NCBI RefSeq assembly: GCF_019890725.1
Contig: NZ_JAINZZ010000007.1
Span: forward strand, 62,001 to 126,000
Direction: 5' to 3'
DNA from: Actinacidiphila acidipaludis
Lineage (GTDB): Bacteria > Actinomycetota > Actinomycetes > Streptomycetales > Streptomycetaceae
DNA: 64,000 nt
Part shown: positions 47,322 to 55,245 of the stretch, one piece after another
Position numbering within the stretch: the first letter of the stretch is position 1
Layout of the letters: every line of letters starts with the position of its first letter
The notes under the pieces: model-generated
Seen by the model: only the letters and a program-made list of their open reading frames with translations
Told to the model about the DNA's origin: nothing
The model's database searches: none
Translations under genes and position numbers: made by a program

Positions 47322-47414
47322 CGTCCGACTCCTTCCAGCCCCCGCCACGAGGCGACAACAGCGACGCCCCCCATGAGTCTTCCTTCGCCCCGATGTGACC
47401 GCAGTAACGTCCCA

Positions 47415-47580
47415 CTTGCCACAGCCTCCGCACGGCCCCCGACAAGTGGACGAACGGCAAGCGATACCAGGGGCGCGGGGGCCGCCAGGCTTCGCCCGGC
47501 AGGTGCCCGCAGCGCGAGCGACCCGCCACCGGGCGGCGGACGGCGACGGCGGGCCGGGGCAGCCCGGAAGCCGATGGGGG
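47415..47580. repeat. Copy of the dispersed intergenic repeat family
   Basis: On the bottom strand this reads like the left flank and arm of the 40-kb element: GTGGCGGGTCGCTCGCGCTG, GGGCACC...CGAAG, CGCGCCCCTGGTATCGCTTG and CCGTTCGTCCACTTGTCGG. It fills most of the 314-base gap between the membrane-protein gene and the aldo/keto reductase gene; no gene is seen. Confidence 0.75.
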
Positions 47581-47635
47581 ACGGGGAGCCCCGGGGCCTG
47601 AAGCGTGTGCGGGTGCCGCTGGGGAGGGGCGAACC

Positions 47636-48649
47636 CTAGCGGGAGGCGGACCGTTCACTGTCGAGGTGCGCCATCTGCCCCGCGTCGTACCGCGTCCCGG
47701 CCACCGCCCCGGCGGGCACCGCCTGCCCGATCGCCGCCAAGTCCTCCTCGGAGAGGGTGACGTCCAGCGCCCCGAGCGACTCCGCGAGCCGGTCCCTGCG
47801 GCGGGCGCCAATCAGCGGCACGATGTCCTCGCCCCGCGACAGCACCCAGGCGATGGCGGCCTGCGCGACCGTCACGCCCTGGCCCTCGGCCACCGCCCGC
47901 AGTGCCTCGACCAGCACGAGGTTGCGGTCCAGGTTCTCCCCGGAGAACCGCGGGCTGCGACTGCGGAAGTCGTCCGCCCCGGTGCTGCGTTCCCGGCTCC
48001 AGTGCCCGCTGAGCAGCCCGCGCGACAGCACCCCGTACGCCGTGATGCCGATGCCCAGCTCCCGCGCGGTCGGCAGGATCTCGTCCTCGATGCCGCGGGA
48101 GAACAGGCTGTACTCGATCTGCAGGTCGCTGATCGGCGCGGTGGACGCGGCCCGCCGCAGCGTCTCCGCGCCGACCTCGGACAGGCCGATGTGCCGGACC
48201 CGTCCCGCCTGCACCTCCTCGGCGATCGCGCCGACCGTCTCCTCGATCGGCACGGCCGGGTCGACCCGGGCGATCCGGTAGACGTCGACGTGGTCGGTGC
48301 CGAGCCGGTTCAGGGAGTACGCGAGGAAGTTCTTCACCGCGCCGGGCCGGCCGTCGTACCCGTGCCAGGCCCCGTCCGCGTCCCGCAGCGCCCCGAACTT
48401 GACGCTGATCAGCGCCTGTTCGCGACTGCCGGGCCGGGCGCCCAGGGCGTCGCGGATGAGCAGCTCGTTCAGGCCCATGGCGTAGAAGTCGCCGGTGTCC
48501 AGCAGGGTGACGCCCGCGTCCAGGGCGGCGTGGATGGTCGCGATCGACTCGGCGTCGTCGGCCTCGCCGTACACGGCCGACATGCCCATGCAGCCGAGCC
48601 CGATCGCCGAGACGGCCGGTCCGGTGGTGCCGAGAGTGCGGGTACGCAT
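47636..48649 (-). CDS. Aldo/keto reductase
   Basis: A 337-residue NADPH-dependent AKR of the YakC/Tas-like group: TLGTTGPAVSAIGLGCMGMS at the start, DTGDFYAMGLNELLI with catalytic Asp and Tyr (about 52-57), Lys in LISVKFGAL (about 84), and NADP-binding end VPLIGARRRDRLAESLGAL. The usual catalytic His position reads Ala (VYRIARVDP where relatives have HRVDP), a change known in actinobacterial relatives as I recall. Substrate unknown. The 5' region contains competing hairpins (48701-48777). No neighbour explains its role. Confidence 0.9.
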   Translation of the reverse strand: MRTRTLGTTGPAVSAIGLGCMGMSAVYGEADDAESIATIHAALDAGVTLLDTGDFYAMGLNELLIRDALGARPGSREQALISVKFGALRDADGAWHGYDGRPGAVKNFLAYSLNRLGTDHVDVYRIARVDPAVPIEETVGAIAEEVQAGRVRHIGLSEVGAETLRRAASTAPISDLQIEYSLFSRGIEDEILPTARELGIGITAYGVLSRGLLSGHWSRERSTGADDFRSRSPRFSGENLDRNLVLVEALRAVAEGQGVTVAQAAIAWVLSRGEDIVPLIGARRRDRLAESLGALDVTLSEEDLAAIGQAVPAGAVAGTRYDAGQMAHLDSERSASR

Positions 48650-48700
48650 GCGGGTCCATACCTTTCTTCGTGGGGATGCTCTGGTCGTTCGTAGGATCGG

Positions 48701-48822
48701 AGCACCCAGGGGTGCTGGGTGTGGCTGACATGCGGGAGCCGTTGAGATGGCTCAAGGAGATTGGCCGCCCAGCACCCGCGACGACTCGACCGCTCATTGG
48801 GATACGCGAACTGAATCTCCTT
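48701..48822 (-). promoter_or_regulatory. Competing hairpins upstream of the aldo/keto reductase
   Basis: GGGTGCTGGG (48710-48719) can pair with CCCAGCACCC (48768-48777) over 10 bp, or AGCACCC (48701-48707) with GGGTGCT (48710-48716) over 7 bp, but not both. Farther out AAGGAGATT (48754-48762) faces AATCTCCTT (48814-48822). This is the most structured part of a 390-base gap (48650-49039) in which I see no convincing gene. Confidence 0.45.
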
Positions 48823-49039
48823 CAGGCGGTCGTACGGGAGTGGGGCCGGGAGAACGTGCGGGCCGGACGGCGGGTGCGGGCCGGGCCGCCCCAGGAGCCA
48901 CCCTGGCACACGGCCCGGCGCTTCCCCCGCCCCGGCGCCCGGCCCGCCGGGTACGTGTCCCGGCCGGGGCCCGACACCCGGGCGAAGGTGCGGCCCCGTG
49001 CCCGGGTGGAGCGACCTGCCCCGGGCCCCGAGTGGAGCC

Positions 49040-50521
49040 TCACTTCACGGTGCGCGGCAGCCGATACGTCATCGCCGTGGTGAGGACGACCGCTCCGACC
49101 TGGGCCAGCAGGGCCCACACCAGGGCGTCCCGGACGCCGATCGACGAGGACAGCGTCAGGAACAGCGTGCCGAGGGTGGCGACGCCCAGCGCGAGGCTGG
49201 ACTGCTGGGTGGTGGCCATCGCGCCGCCGCCGACACCGGCCTGGGCCGGCGGGATCTCGCTGAGCACGATCCGGAAGATCACCGGGAGGACGAAGCCCTG
49301 GCCGAAGCCGGCGAGCGCCATGCCCGGTGCGAGCGCCCAGATGCCCAGGTGCGGCCAGCCCCAGAAGAAGGTGCCGGCGAGGACCAGCAGGCCGATGCCC
49401 TGGATGACCGAGCCGCCGGTCACCGTCAGGCGGCCGAAGCGCGCCACGGCCCGCGGGCCGAGCAGCGAGGCGGCGAAGAACGCCGCGCACAGCGGGACCA
49501 GCGCCGCGCCCGCGGCCAGCGCCCCGAAGTGCAGGCCGTTCTGCATGGCCACGGCGAGGACGAACATGAAGCCGCCGAAGCCGAGGCAGAACGGGACGAT
49601 GAGCAGCAGGCCGCTGCGGACGCTGTGCAGCCGTACCAGGGAGGGCGGCAGCAGCGGGTTGCCGCCGGTGCGTTCGCCGCGCATCTCGACCGCGGTGAAC
49701 GCGGCGGCCAGCAGCGGCGACAGGGCCAGCAGCACCCAGGACCACAGCGGCCAGCCGGCCGCGCGGCCCTCGGTGAGCGGGAGCAGCAGGGTGATCAGGG
49801 TCGCGCCGAGCAGCACCGTGCCCGGGCGGTCGATGCGGGCCGGGTGCTGCGAGCGCGTCTCGGGCACCGCCTTGAGGGCCAGCACCAGCGCGACCGCCGC
49901 GACCGGCACGTTCACCAGGAAGATCGCGCGCCAGCCGCTGCCCGCGATGTCCGCGGAGACGAGCACACCGCCCAGCACCTGGCCGACGACGCTGGCCACG
50001 CCCGCGGTCGCACCGTAGTAGCTGAGCGCCTTGCCGCGCCGGCTGCCGGAGGTGGCGGCCTGGATGGTGGCCAGGGCCTGGGGCAGCAGCAGCGCGGAGG
50101 CCGCGCCCTGGGCCACGCGGGCACCCACCAGGGTCCAGGCGTTGGGCGCGATGCCGCAGGCCAGCGAGGTCAGGGCGAAGGTCGCCAGGCCCCACAGGAA
50201 GAGGGTCCGGCGGCCGAACATGTCACCGAGCCGGCCACCGAGCACCAGCAGCACGGCGTAGGCGACGCCGTACCCGGCCACCACCATCTCCAGCACGGCG
50301 GGGCCGGCGTTCAGGTCGCGGTCGATGGTCGGCAGGGCGACGTTGACGATGAAGAAGTCCACCATCGGCAGCGCGGCGCCCAGCAGGATCGTCAGCAGGC
50401 CCAGGGTGCTGAGCGCCGGGGCCGGGGGGTGCGCGGCGGCGGACGGGGTTGTTCCGGCGGGGGCTCCGATGCGGGTCACGCGGGGCAGCACCTGAGCCCG
50501 GGACGTCATGGTCTGTTCCAT
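49040..50521 (-). CDS. MFS exporter, DHA2 type
   Basis: A 493-residue transporter of about 14 helices. Motif A-like LGGRLGDMFGRRTLFLWG (about residues 85-102) and antiporter motif GQVLGGVLVSADIAGSGWRAIFLVN (cited as VVGQVLGGVLVS and GWRAIFLVN, about 155-185) are clear. The start is uncertain: ATG 50521 (MEQTMTSRAQ) or ATG 50509 (MTSRAQ); neither has a strong ribosome site. It diverges from an XRE/MmyB-type regulator across 113 bases that contain paired AGAGACC repeats. Probably a drug or metabolite exporter; substrate unknown. Confidence 0.88.
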   Translation of the reverse strand: MEQTMTSRAQVLPRVTRIGAPAGTTPSAAAHPPAPALSTLGLLTILLGAALPMVDFFIVNVALPTIDRDLNAGPAVLEMVVAGYGVAYAVLLVLGGRLGDMFGRRTLFLWGLATFALTSLACGIAPNAWTLVGARVAQGAASALLLPQALATIQAATSGSRRGKALSYYGATAGVASVVGQVLGGVLVSADIAGSGWRAIFLVNVPVAAVALVLALKAVPETRSQHPARIDRPGTVLLGATLITLLLPLTEGRAAGWPLWSWVLLALSPLLAAAFTAVEMRGERTGGNPLLPPSLVRLHSVRSGLLLIVPFCLGFGGFMFVLAVAMQNGLHFGALAAGAALVPLCAAFFAASLLGPRAVARFGRLTVTGGSVIQGIGLLVLAGTFFWGWPHLGIWALAPGMALAGFGQGFVLPVIFRIVLSEIPPAQAGVGGGAMATTQQSSLALGVATLGTLFLTLSSSIGVRDALVWALLAQVGAVVLTTAMTYRLPRTVK

Positions 50522-50568
50522 TCGGTCGTTCACGTGATCCACACTGGACCCCATCTCAGGGGGGTACC

Positions 50569-50596
50569 AGAGACCGTTTATCCAGGTATAGAGACC
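50569..50596. promoter_or_regulatory. Paired AGAGACC repeats, candidate regulator site
   Basis: AGAGACC occurs at 50569-50575 and 50590-50596, 21 bases apart (two helical turns), within the divergent gap between the MFS gene and the XRE-type regulator; CCAGG/CCTGG (50582/50598) brackets the second copy. Plausible operator of that regulator. Confidence 0.45.
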
Positions 50597-50634
50597 ACCT
50601 GGCAACCGGCTGCCCGATGCCGCACCCTGGGAAC

Positions 50635-51573
50635 ATGAGCGGGAACACGAGTGTTTTGCCCCCCACGGCCGGAGCCGCCCCCGCCCCGGCCGCGGACGTC
50701 CCGGTGGCCGCGGCCGCCGAGAGCCGCCGCCGTGAACTGGCGTCGTTCCTGCGCAGCAGGCGCGAGCGGATCGCGCCGGAGCAGGTGGGGCTGCCGCCCG
50801 GGCGCCGGCGCCGCACACCGGGGCTGCGCCGCGAGGAGGTCGCGCAGCTCGCCGCGGTGGGGGTGACCTGGTACACGTGGCTGGAGCAGGCCCGCGACAT
50901 CCAGGTGTCCGGGCAGGTCGCCGACGCGATCGCCCGGGCGCTGATGCTCGACAACACCGAGCGCCGGCACCTGTTCACCCTGGCCGGGGCCCCGGACCCG
51001 CATCCGCACCAGGACTGCCCGGGTATGTCGTCCGCGGTGCGGTTGATGCTGGACCGGCTCGAGCCGCTGCCGTCCGCGGTGGTCAACGGGCGGTACGACG
51101 TCGTCGCGTACAACCGCACGTACGGGCGGCTGGTCACCGACCTGGACGCGCTGCCGCCGGAGGACCGGAACCTGATGTGGCTGGCCTTCACCGACCCGCT
51201 GTGGCGGGAGCGGATGGTCGACCGGGAGGAGAACATCCGGCTGATGGCCGCGAAGTTCCGCGCGTCGATGGCGCAGCACCTGGCCGAACCGGCGTGGAAG
51301 GCGCTGCTCAAGCGGCTGCAGCAGGGGTCGCCGGACTTCTGCGAGATGTGGGAGCGGCACGAGGTGCTGCAGCCGGACAGCCACATCAAGCGCTACCTCA
51401 ACCCCGAAGTGGGTCTGCTGGCGTTCGACTTCACCCACCTGTGGCTGGGGCCGGGCCCCGGCCCGCGGCTGGTCACCTACACCCCGGCGGACGACACCAC
51501 GCGGGAGCGTCTCGACCGGCTGCACGCCCTGGTGACGGCCGGCGCCCCGGCGCCCGTTCCGTCGTCCCGGTGA
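50635..51573 (+). CDS. XRE-family regulator with MmyB-like ligand domain
   Basis: A 312-residue regulator. The helix-turn-helix (about residues 35-100) has LASFLRSRRERIAPEQVGLP, RRTPGLRREEVAQLAAVGVTWYTWLEQ, and the PAS-like MmyB domain (about 120-300) has VVNGRYDVVAYNRTYGRLV and LAFDFTHLWLGPGPG. This family is widespread in streptomycetes, binds fatty-acid-like ligands in one structure I recall, and often sits divergent to an exporter or oxidoreductase, as here. A Pro/Ala-rich N-terminal tail precedes the HTH. Confidence 0.92.
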   Translation: MSGNTSVLPPTAGAAPAPAADVPVAAAAESRRRELASFLRSRRERIAPEQVGLPPGRRRRTPGLRREEVAQLAAVGVTWYTWLEQARDIQVSGQVADAIARALMLDNTERRHLFTLAGAPDPHPHQDCPGMSSAVRLMLDRLEPLPSAVVNGRYDVVAYNRTYGRLVTDLDALPPEDRNLMWLAFTDPLWRERMVDREENIRLMAAKFRASMAQHLAEPAWKALLKRLQQGSPDFCEMWERHEVLQPDSHIKRYLNPEVGLLAFDFTHLWLGPGPGPRLVTYTPADDTTRERLDRLHALVTAGAPAPVPSSR

Positions 51574-51606
51574 CGCCCCCAGCGCCCCCGGTCGCCCCCG
51601 GGGCCG

Positions 51607-52098
51607 TCAGCCCTCGCCGGAGGCCGTCAGCGCCGCGGTGATGCGGTCCAGGGCCGCGAGGTCGTCGGCGGCCAGGTCCCGCAGCACCGGCGGCGGGGTG
51701 CCCAGGATCGCGTCGGCCCGCGCGGCGGCCGCCGCGCCCTCCGGCGTGGCCGTGACGATCTTGCAGCGGCGGTCGGTGGGGTGCGGGTGGCGCTCGACGA
51801 GCCCGCGCTTGGCCAGGTCGTCGACGACGACCGTCAGGTACGGGCGGTCGCTGCCGAGCTCGGCGGCCAGCTCGCTCATCCGGGAGGGCCGGGCGGCGAT
51901 CCGCCGCAGCGCCTTCACGCGGAAGAAGCTCATGCCGAGCGCGTCGGCGGTCTCCTTGCGGCGCTCGTTCTGCTCCAGCACCAGGGTCCGCAGCCTGCGC
52001 CACACCCGCTCGGCGGTCTCACCGGCGGTGCCCGTCTGCCCGGTCCCCGCGACCGCGCCCGTGGCGTCGGTCCTCGTGGCGTCCGTCTCGGTCGTCAT
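51607..52098 (-). CDS. MarR-family regulator
   Basis: A 163-residue winged-helix protein. After a Thr/Gly-rich tail of about 28 residues, VWRRLRTLVLEQNERRKETADALGMS begins the MarR dimer helix; recognition part SRMSELAAELGSDRPYLTVVVDDLAKRGLVERHPHPTDRRCKIVTAT (cited by MSELAAELGSDRPYL and DRRCKIV) includes the wing with DRR. Its ATG overlaps the stop of the upstream MFS gene (ATGA), so it is the second gene of an MFS-marR operon. It probably represses that operon through the 31-bp dyad in front of the MFS gene. Ligand unknown. Confidence 0.92.
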   Translation of the reverse strand: MTTETDATRTDATGAVAGTGQTGTAGETAERVWRRLRTLVLEQNERRKETADALGMSFFRVKALRRIAARPSRMSELAAELGSDRPYLTVVVDDLAKRGLVERHPHPTDRRCKIVTATPEGAAAAARADAILGTPPPVLRDLAADDLAALDRITAALTASGEG

Positions 52099-53525
52099 GA
52101 TGCGCCCACGGTAGCGCGGGATTCCGCGGCCCGGTCGGCCTCGGGCGTCATCAGCGCCGCCGCCGTGCGCTCGGCCGTGCCGCGCGCCCAGCGGCCGGTG
52201 GTCAGCAGGCCGAGCACCAGCACGGACAGGCCGCAGCCGGTGATGATCCACCACGCGCCCTCGTGCAGACCCGCGGCCAGCGCGGCGCCCAGCACCGCGA
52301 CGCCCAGCGACTGGCCGACCTGGCGGCTGGTGGAGGCGACCGCGGCCGCCACACCGGCCTGGGCCCGCGGCATGCCGGAGACCGCGGTGTTGGTGATCGG
52401 CGCGTTCACCAGGCCGAAGCCGATGCCGAACAGCACGTACGAGGTGAACAGCAGGGCGTCGGAGGACTGGGCGTCCAGCGCCGCGAAGAGCACACCGCTG
52501 GCCGTCATGGCGGCGCCGGCCAGCGCCAGCGACAGCCGCGGGCCGCGGCTGCCGACGATGCGCCCGGACAGCGGCGCGAAGGTCAGGCACATCAGGGCCA
52601 TCGGCACCATGTACAGGCCGGCGTCCAGGGCGGACAGGCCGCGCTGGTCCTGGAGGTACAGGGTGTTGAGGAAGAGGAAGCCGCCGAGCGCGGCGAAGGC
52701 GCTCACCGCGATGACCGTCGCGCCGCTGAAGGGCGCGCTGGCGAAGAACCGGGTGTCGATCAGCGGGTCCTTGCGCCGCGGCTCATAGACCGCGAGGGCG
52801 GCCACGGCCAGCGCTGCGACGACGAAGCAGCCGATGATCAGCGGCGACGTCCAGCCGGCGTCGGCGCCCTCGATGATGCCGTAGGTCAGGGTGCCGAGCA
52901 GGGCGATGACCAGCAGTTGGCCGACCGGGTCCACCCGGCGGGCGCGCGGCGCGCGGGACTCGGGGACGAAACGGGCGGTGAGCAGCAGCGCGGCCAGGCC
53001 CACCGGCAGGTTGATCCAGAAGATGGAGCGCCAGCCGACGGACTCCACCAGCGCGCCGCCGACGATCGGCCCGGCCGCCATGCTGATGCCGACGACGCCG
53101 CCCCACACGCCGATGGCGCGGGCCCGCTCACGCGGGTCGGAGAAGGTGTTGGTGATGATCGACATGGCCACCGGGTTGAGCATCGAGCCGCCCACCGCCT
53201 GGACCATGCGGAAGGCGATCAGCCAGCCGAGGCTCGGCGCGAGGCTGCACAGCAGCGAACCGACGGTGAAGACGACGAGCCCGCTCTGGAAGACGCGCTT
53301 GCGCCCGATCCGGTCGGCGGTCGACCCGGACAGCAGCAGCAGGGAGGCGATCACCACCAGGTAGGCGTCGATCGTCCACTGCAGCCCGGAGACGCCGGAG
53401 TGGAAGTCCCTCTGCAGCGACGGCAGAGCCACGTTCAGGATCGTGTTGTCCAGGCTCACGATCAGCAGGCTCATGCAGCAGATCCCCAGGACGAGAAGGC
53501 GCTGCCGGTAGGTCAGGTCGGGCAT
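52095..53525 (-). CDS. MFS exporter, DHA2 (EmrB/QacA) type
   Basis: A 476-residue transporter of 14 predicted helices: LLVLGICCMSLLIVSLDNTI and LNVALPSLQRDFHSGVSGLQW are helix 1 and loop; SGSTADRIGRKRVFQSG (about 72-88) is motif A and GPIVGGALVESVGWRSIFWIN (cited by GPIVGGALVESVGW, about 150-163) motif C. The acidic Asp in VSLDNTI is the usual proton-coupling residue. Start ATG at 53525; GAGGAA lies about 10 bases upstream. It is coupled to marR and preceded by a 31-bp dyad operator. Substrate unknown. Confidence 0.92.
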   Translation of the reverse strand: MPDLTYRQRLLVLGICCMSLLIVSLDNTILNVALPSLQRDFHSGVSGLQWTIDAYLVVIASLLLLSGSTADRIGRKRVFQSGLVVFTVGSLLCSLAPSLGWLIAFRMVQAVGGSMLNPVAMSIITNTFSDPRERARAIGVWGGVVGISMAAGPIVGGALVESVGWRSIFWINLPVGLAALLLTARFVPESRAPRARRVDPVGQLLVIALLGTLTYGIIEGADAGWTSPLIIGCFVVAALAVAALAVYEPRRKDPLIDTRFFASAPFSGATVIAVSAFAALGGFLFLNTLYLQDQRGLSALDAGLYMVPMALMCLTFAPLSGRIVGSRGPRLSLALAGAAMTASGVLFAALDAQSSDALLFTSYVLFGIGFGLVNAPITNTAVSGMPRAQAGVAAAVASTSRQVGQSLGVAVLGAALAAGLHEGAWWIITGCGLSVLVLGLLTTGRWARGTAERTAAALMTPEADRAAESRATVGAS

Positions 53526-53557
53526 GGGGCGCGGTTCCTCGGAGTTCCTCAGATTGT

Positions 53558-53588
53558 TTGTACGCGTGTAATCATTACTACCGTACAA
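53558..53588. promoter_or_regulatory. 31-bp nested dyad, likely MarR operator
   Basis: TTGTAC (53558-53563), four bases, GTAATCATTAC (53568-53578, perfect palindrome), four bases, GTACAA (53583-53588). Both inner and outer arms share the same centre at 53573. It lies 33 bases upstream of the MFS-marR operon start and in the gap to the divergent dus gene. Confidence 0.75.
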
Positions 53589-53631
53589 CCGACTGACGGG
53601 CTGCCGTGCCCGGTACGCGACAATGGTCGGC

Positions 53632-54810
53632 ATGACCGTTGACGCCACCTTGAGCCGCCCTGCCGCGGGCACCCTGGAGATCGGCCCGCACACCGTGTCG
53701 CCGCCGGTGGTGCTCGCGCCCATGGCGGGCATCACCAACGCGCCCTTCCGCACGCTGTGCCGCGAGTTCTCCGGCGGCAAGGGCCTGTTCGTCAGCGAGA
53801 TGATCACCACCCGCGCGCTGGTCGAGCGCAACGAGAAGACCATGCAGCTGATCCACTTCGACGCGACGGAGACCCCGCGCTCGATCCAGCTCTACGGCGT
53901 CGACCCGGTCACCGTCGGCAAGGCCGTCCGGATGATCGTGGACGAGGACCTCGCCGACCACATCGACCTCAACTTCGGCTGCCCGGTGCCCAAGGTCACC
54001 CGCAAGGGCGGCGGTTCCGCGCTGCCGTTCAAGCGCAACCTGCTGCGGGCGATCCTGCGCGAGGCGGTCGGCAACGCGGGCCGGCTGCCGGTCACCATCA
54101 AGATGCGCAAGGGCATCGACGACGACCATCTGACGTATCTGGACGCGGGCCGGATCGCCGTGGACGAGGGCGTCACGGCGATGGCCCTGCACGGCCGCAC
54201 GGCCGCCCAGCACTACGGCGGCACCGCCGACTGGGACGCCATCGCGCGGCTGAAGGAGCACGTCCCGGAGATCCCGGTGCTCGGCAACGGCGACATCTGG
54301 TGCGCCGAGGACGCGGTGCGGATGATGCGCCGGACCGGCTGCGACGGCGTGGTCGTCGGACGCGGCTGCCTGGGGCGGCCGTGGCTGTTCGGCGACCTCG
54401 TGGCGGCCTTCGAGAAGGGACCGGACGGCACGCCGGTGTCCGGCCCGGCGGCCCCGCACTTCGGCCAGGTCGCGGTCGTGATGCGGCGGCACGCGGAACT
54501 GCTCGGCCAGTGGCTGGGCGACGAGTCGCGCGGCGTCGTCGACTTCCGCAAGCACGTGCCCTGGTACACCAAGGGCTTCTCGGTCGGCTCCGAGCTGCGC
54601 CGGTCGCTGGCCACCGCCTCGTCACTGGCCGAACTGGACGACCTGCTGGGGCAGCTCGACCACGAGCAGCCGTGGCCCGCCCACGCCGACGGCCCGCGCG
54701 GCCGTACCGCCCCCGGCAAGCGCGTGGTGCTGCCGGACGGCTGGCTGGACGACCCGTACGCGTGCGCGGTGCTGGGCGAGGACGCGGAGGCGGACACCTC
54801 CGGCGGCTGA
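53632..54810 (+). CDS. dusB: tRNA-dihydrouridine synthase
   Basis: A 392-residue FMN enzyme. VVLAPMAGITNAPFRTLCREF is the family start (about 25-45), LFVSEMITTRALVERN follows, DLNFGCPVPKVTRKGGG (about 110-126) carries the catalytic Cys, and LHGRTAAQHYGGTADWDAI and VLGNGDIW bind FMN/tRNA. It reduces uridines in tRNA loops. The symbol dusB is by actinobacterial custom; subgroup not proven. The MTVDATLS start at 53632 is favoured over the in-frame ATG at 53623. Its promoter region is shared with the MarR operator. Confidence 0.9.
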   Translation: MTVDATLSRPAAGTLEIGPHTVSPPVVLAPMAGITNAPFRTLCREFSGGKGLFVSEMITTRALVERNEKTMQLIHFDATETPRSIQLYGVDPVTVGKAVRMIVDEDLADHIDLNFGCPVPKVTRKGGGSALPFKRNLLRAILREAVGNAGRLPVTIKMRKGIDDDHLTYLDAGRIAVDEGVTAMALHGRTAAQHYGGTADWDAIARLKEHVPEIPVLGNGDIWCAEDAVRMMRRTGCDGVVVGRGCLGRPWLFGDLVAAFEKGPDGTPVSGPAAPHFGQVAVVMRRHAELLGQWLGDESRGVVDFRKHVPWYTKGFSVGSELRRSLATASSLAELDDLLGQLDHEQPWPAHADGPRGRTAPGKRVVLPDGWLDDPYACAVLGEDAEADTSGG

Positions 54811-54934
54811 TCCGCCCCGGCGGTCCGCCGCCCCGGCCCGCTCCTGCGGGTGATCTGCGTAGGTTCGCTACGTCCGCGATATGAGACGCGCTGTCCAGGC
54901 GGCACGTGATTCGCGCCACGCCTGATCATGCATT

Positions 54935-55021
54935 CGCTCAGATGAGCGCACATGTGAGCCGTCCATCTCTCGAATGCCGAGCCCTCCCGCGGTGACCGCT
55001 GTCTCCATCCGGCAGCGGTCA
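54935..55021 (+). other. Two hairpins in the dus-ppdK gap
   Basis: CGCTCA-GA-TGAGCG at 54935-54948, and TGACCGCTG (54993-55001) with CAGCGGTCA (55013-55021). They may end the dus transcript. The whole 435-base gap (54811-55245) shows no gene; less GC-biased DNA around 55060-55150 probably holds the ppdK promoter but no clear -35/-10 stood out. Confidence 0.5.
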
Positions 55022-55245
55022 TCGTCACTCAGCGTGTGCAGATGCCGCTCGCGATCTCGCTCAGCGCCGCAATGCGTTCGAGTTGTGAACGCGCGCTAAC
55101 CACGGTCGGGTGACTCGCCGACTTTCGATCTGTCGGCAGACGGGCGGTTACACCCGTGTGTCGTGGTGATGGACGTACTTCAGAGCCTTCGAGATGGGTA
55201 CGCTCCCCGCCGTCAGGGCATCCAGCACGCGAGGAGTCGAGGCCC

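Noticed and set aside
48670..49083. Top-strand frame beginning MGMLWSFVGSEHPG as a gene
   Set aside because: No ribosome site, Arg/Pro-rich tail, and it covers the hairpin region and runs into the antisense of the MFS gene end.
55080..55105. TTGTGAAC...GCTAAC near ppdK as a Rex (NADH) site
   Set aside because: Only the left half matches TTGTGAA; the right half does not match TTCACAA.
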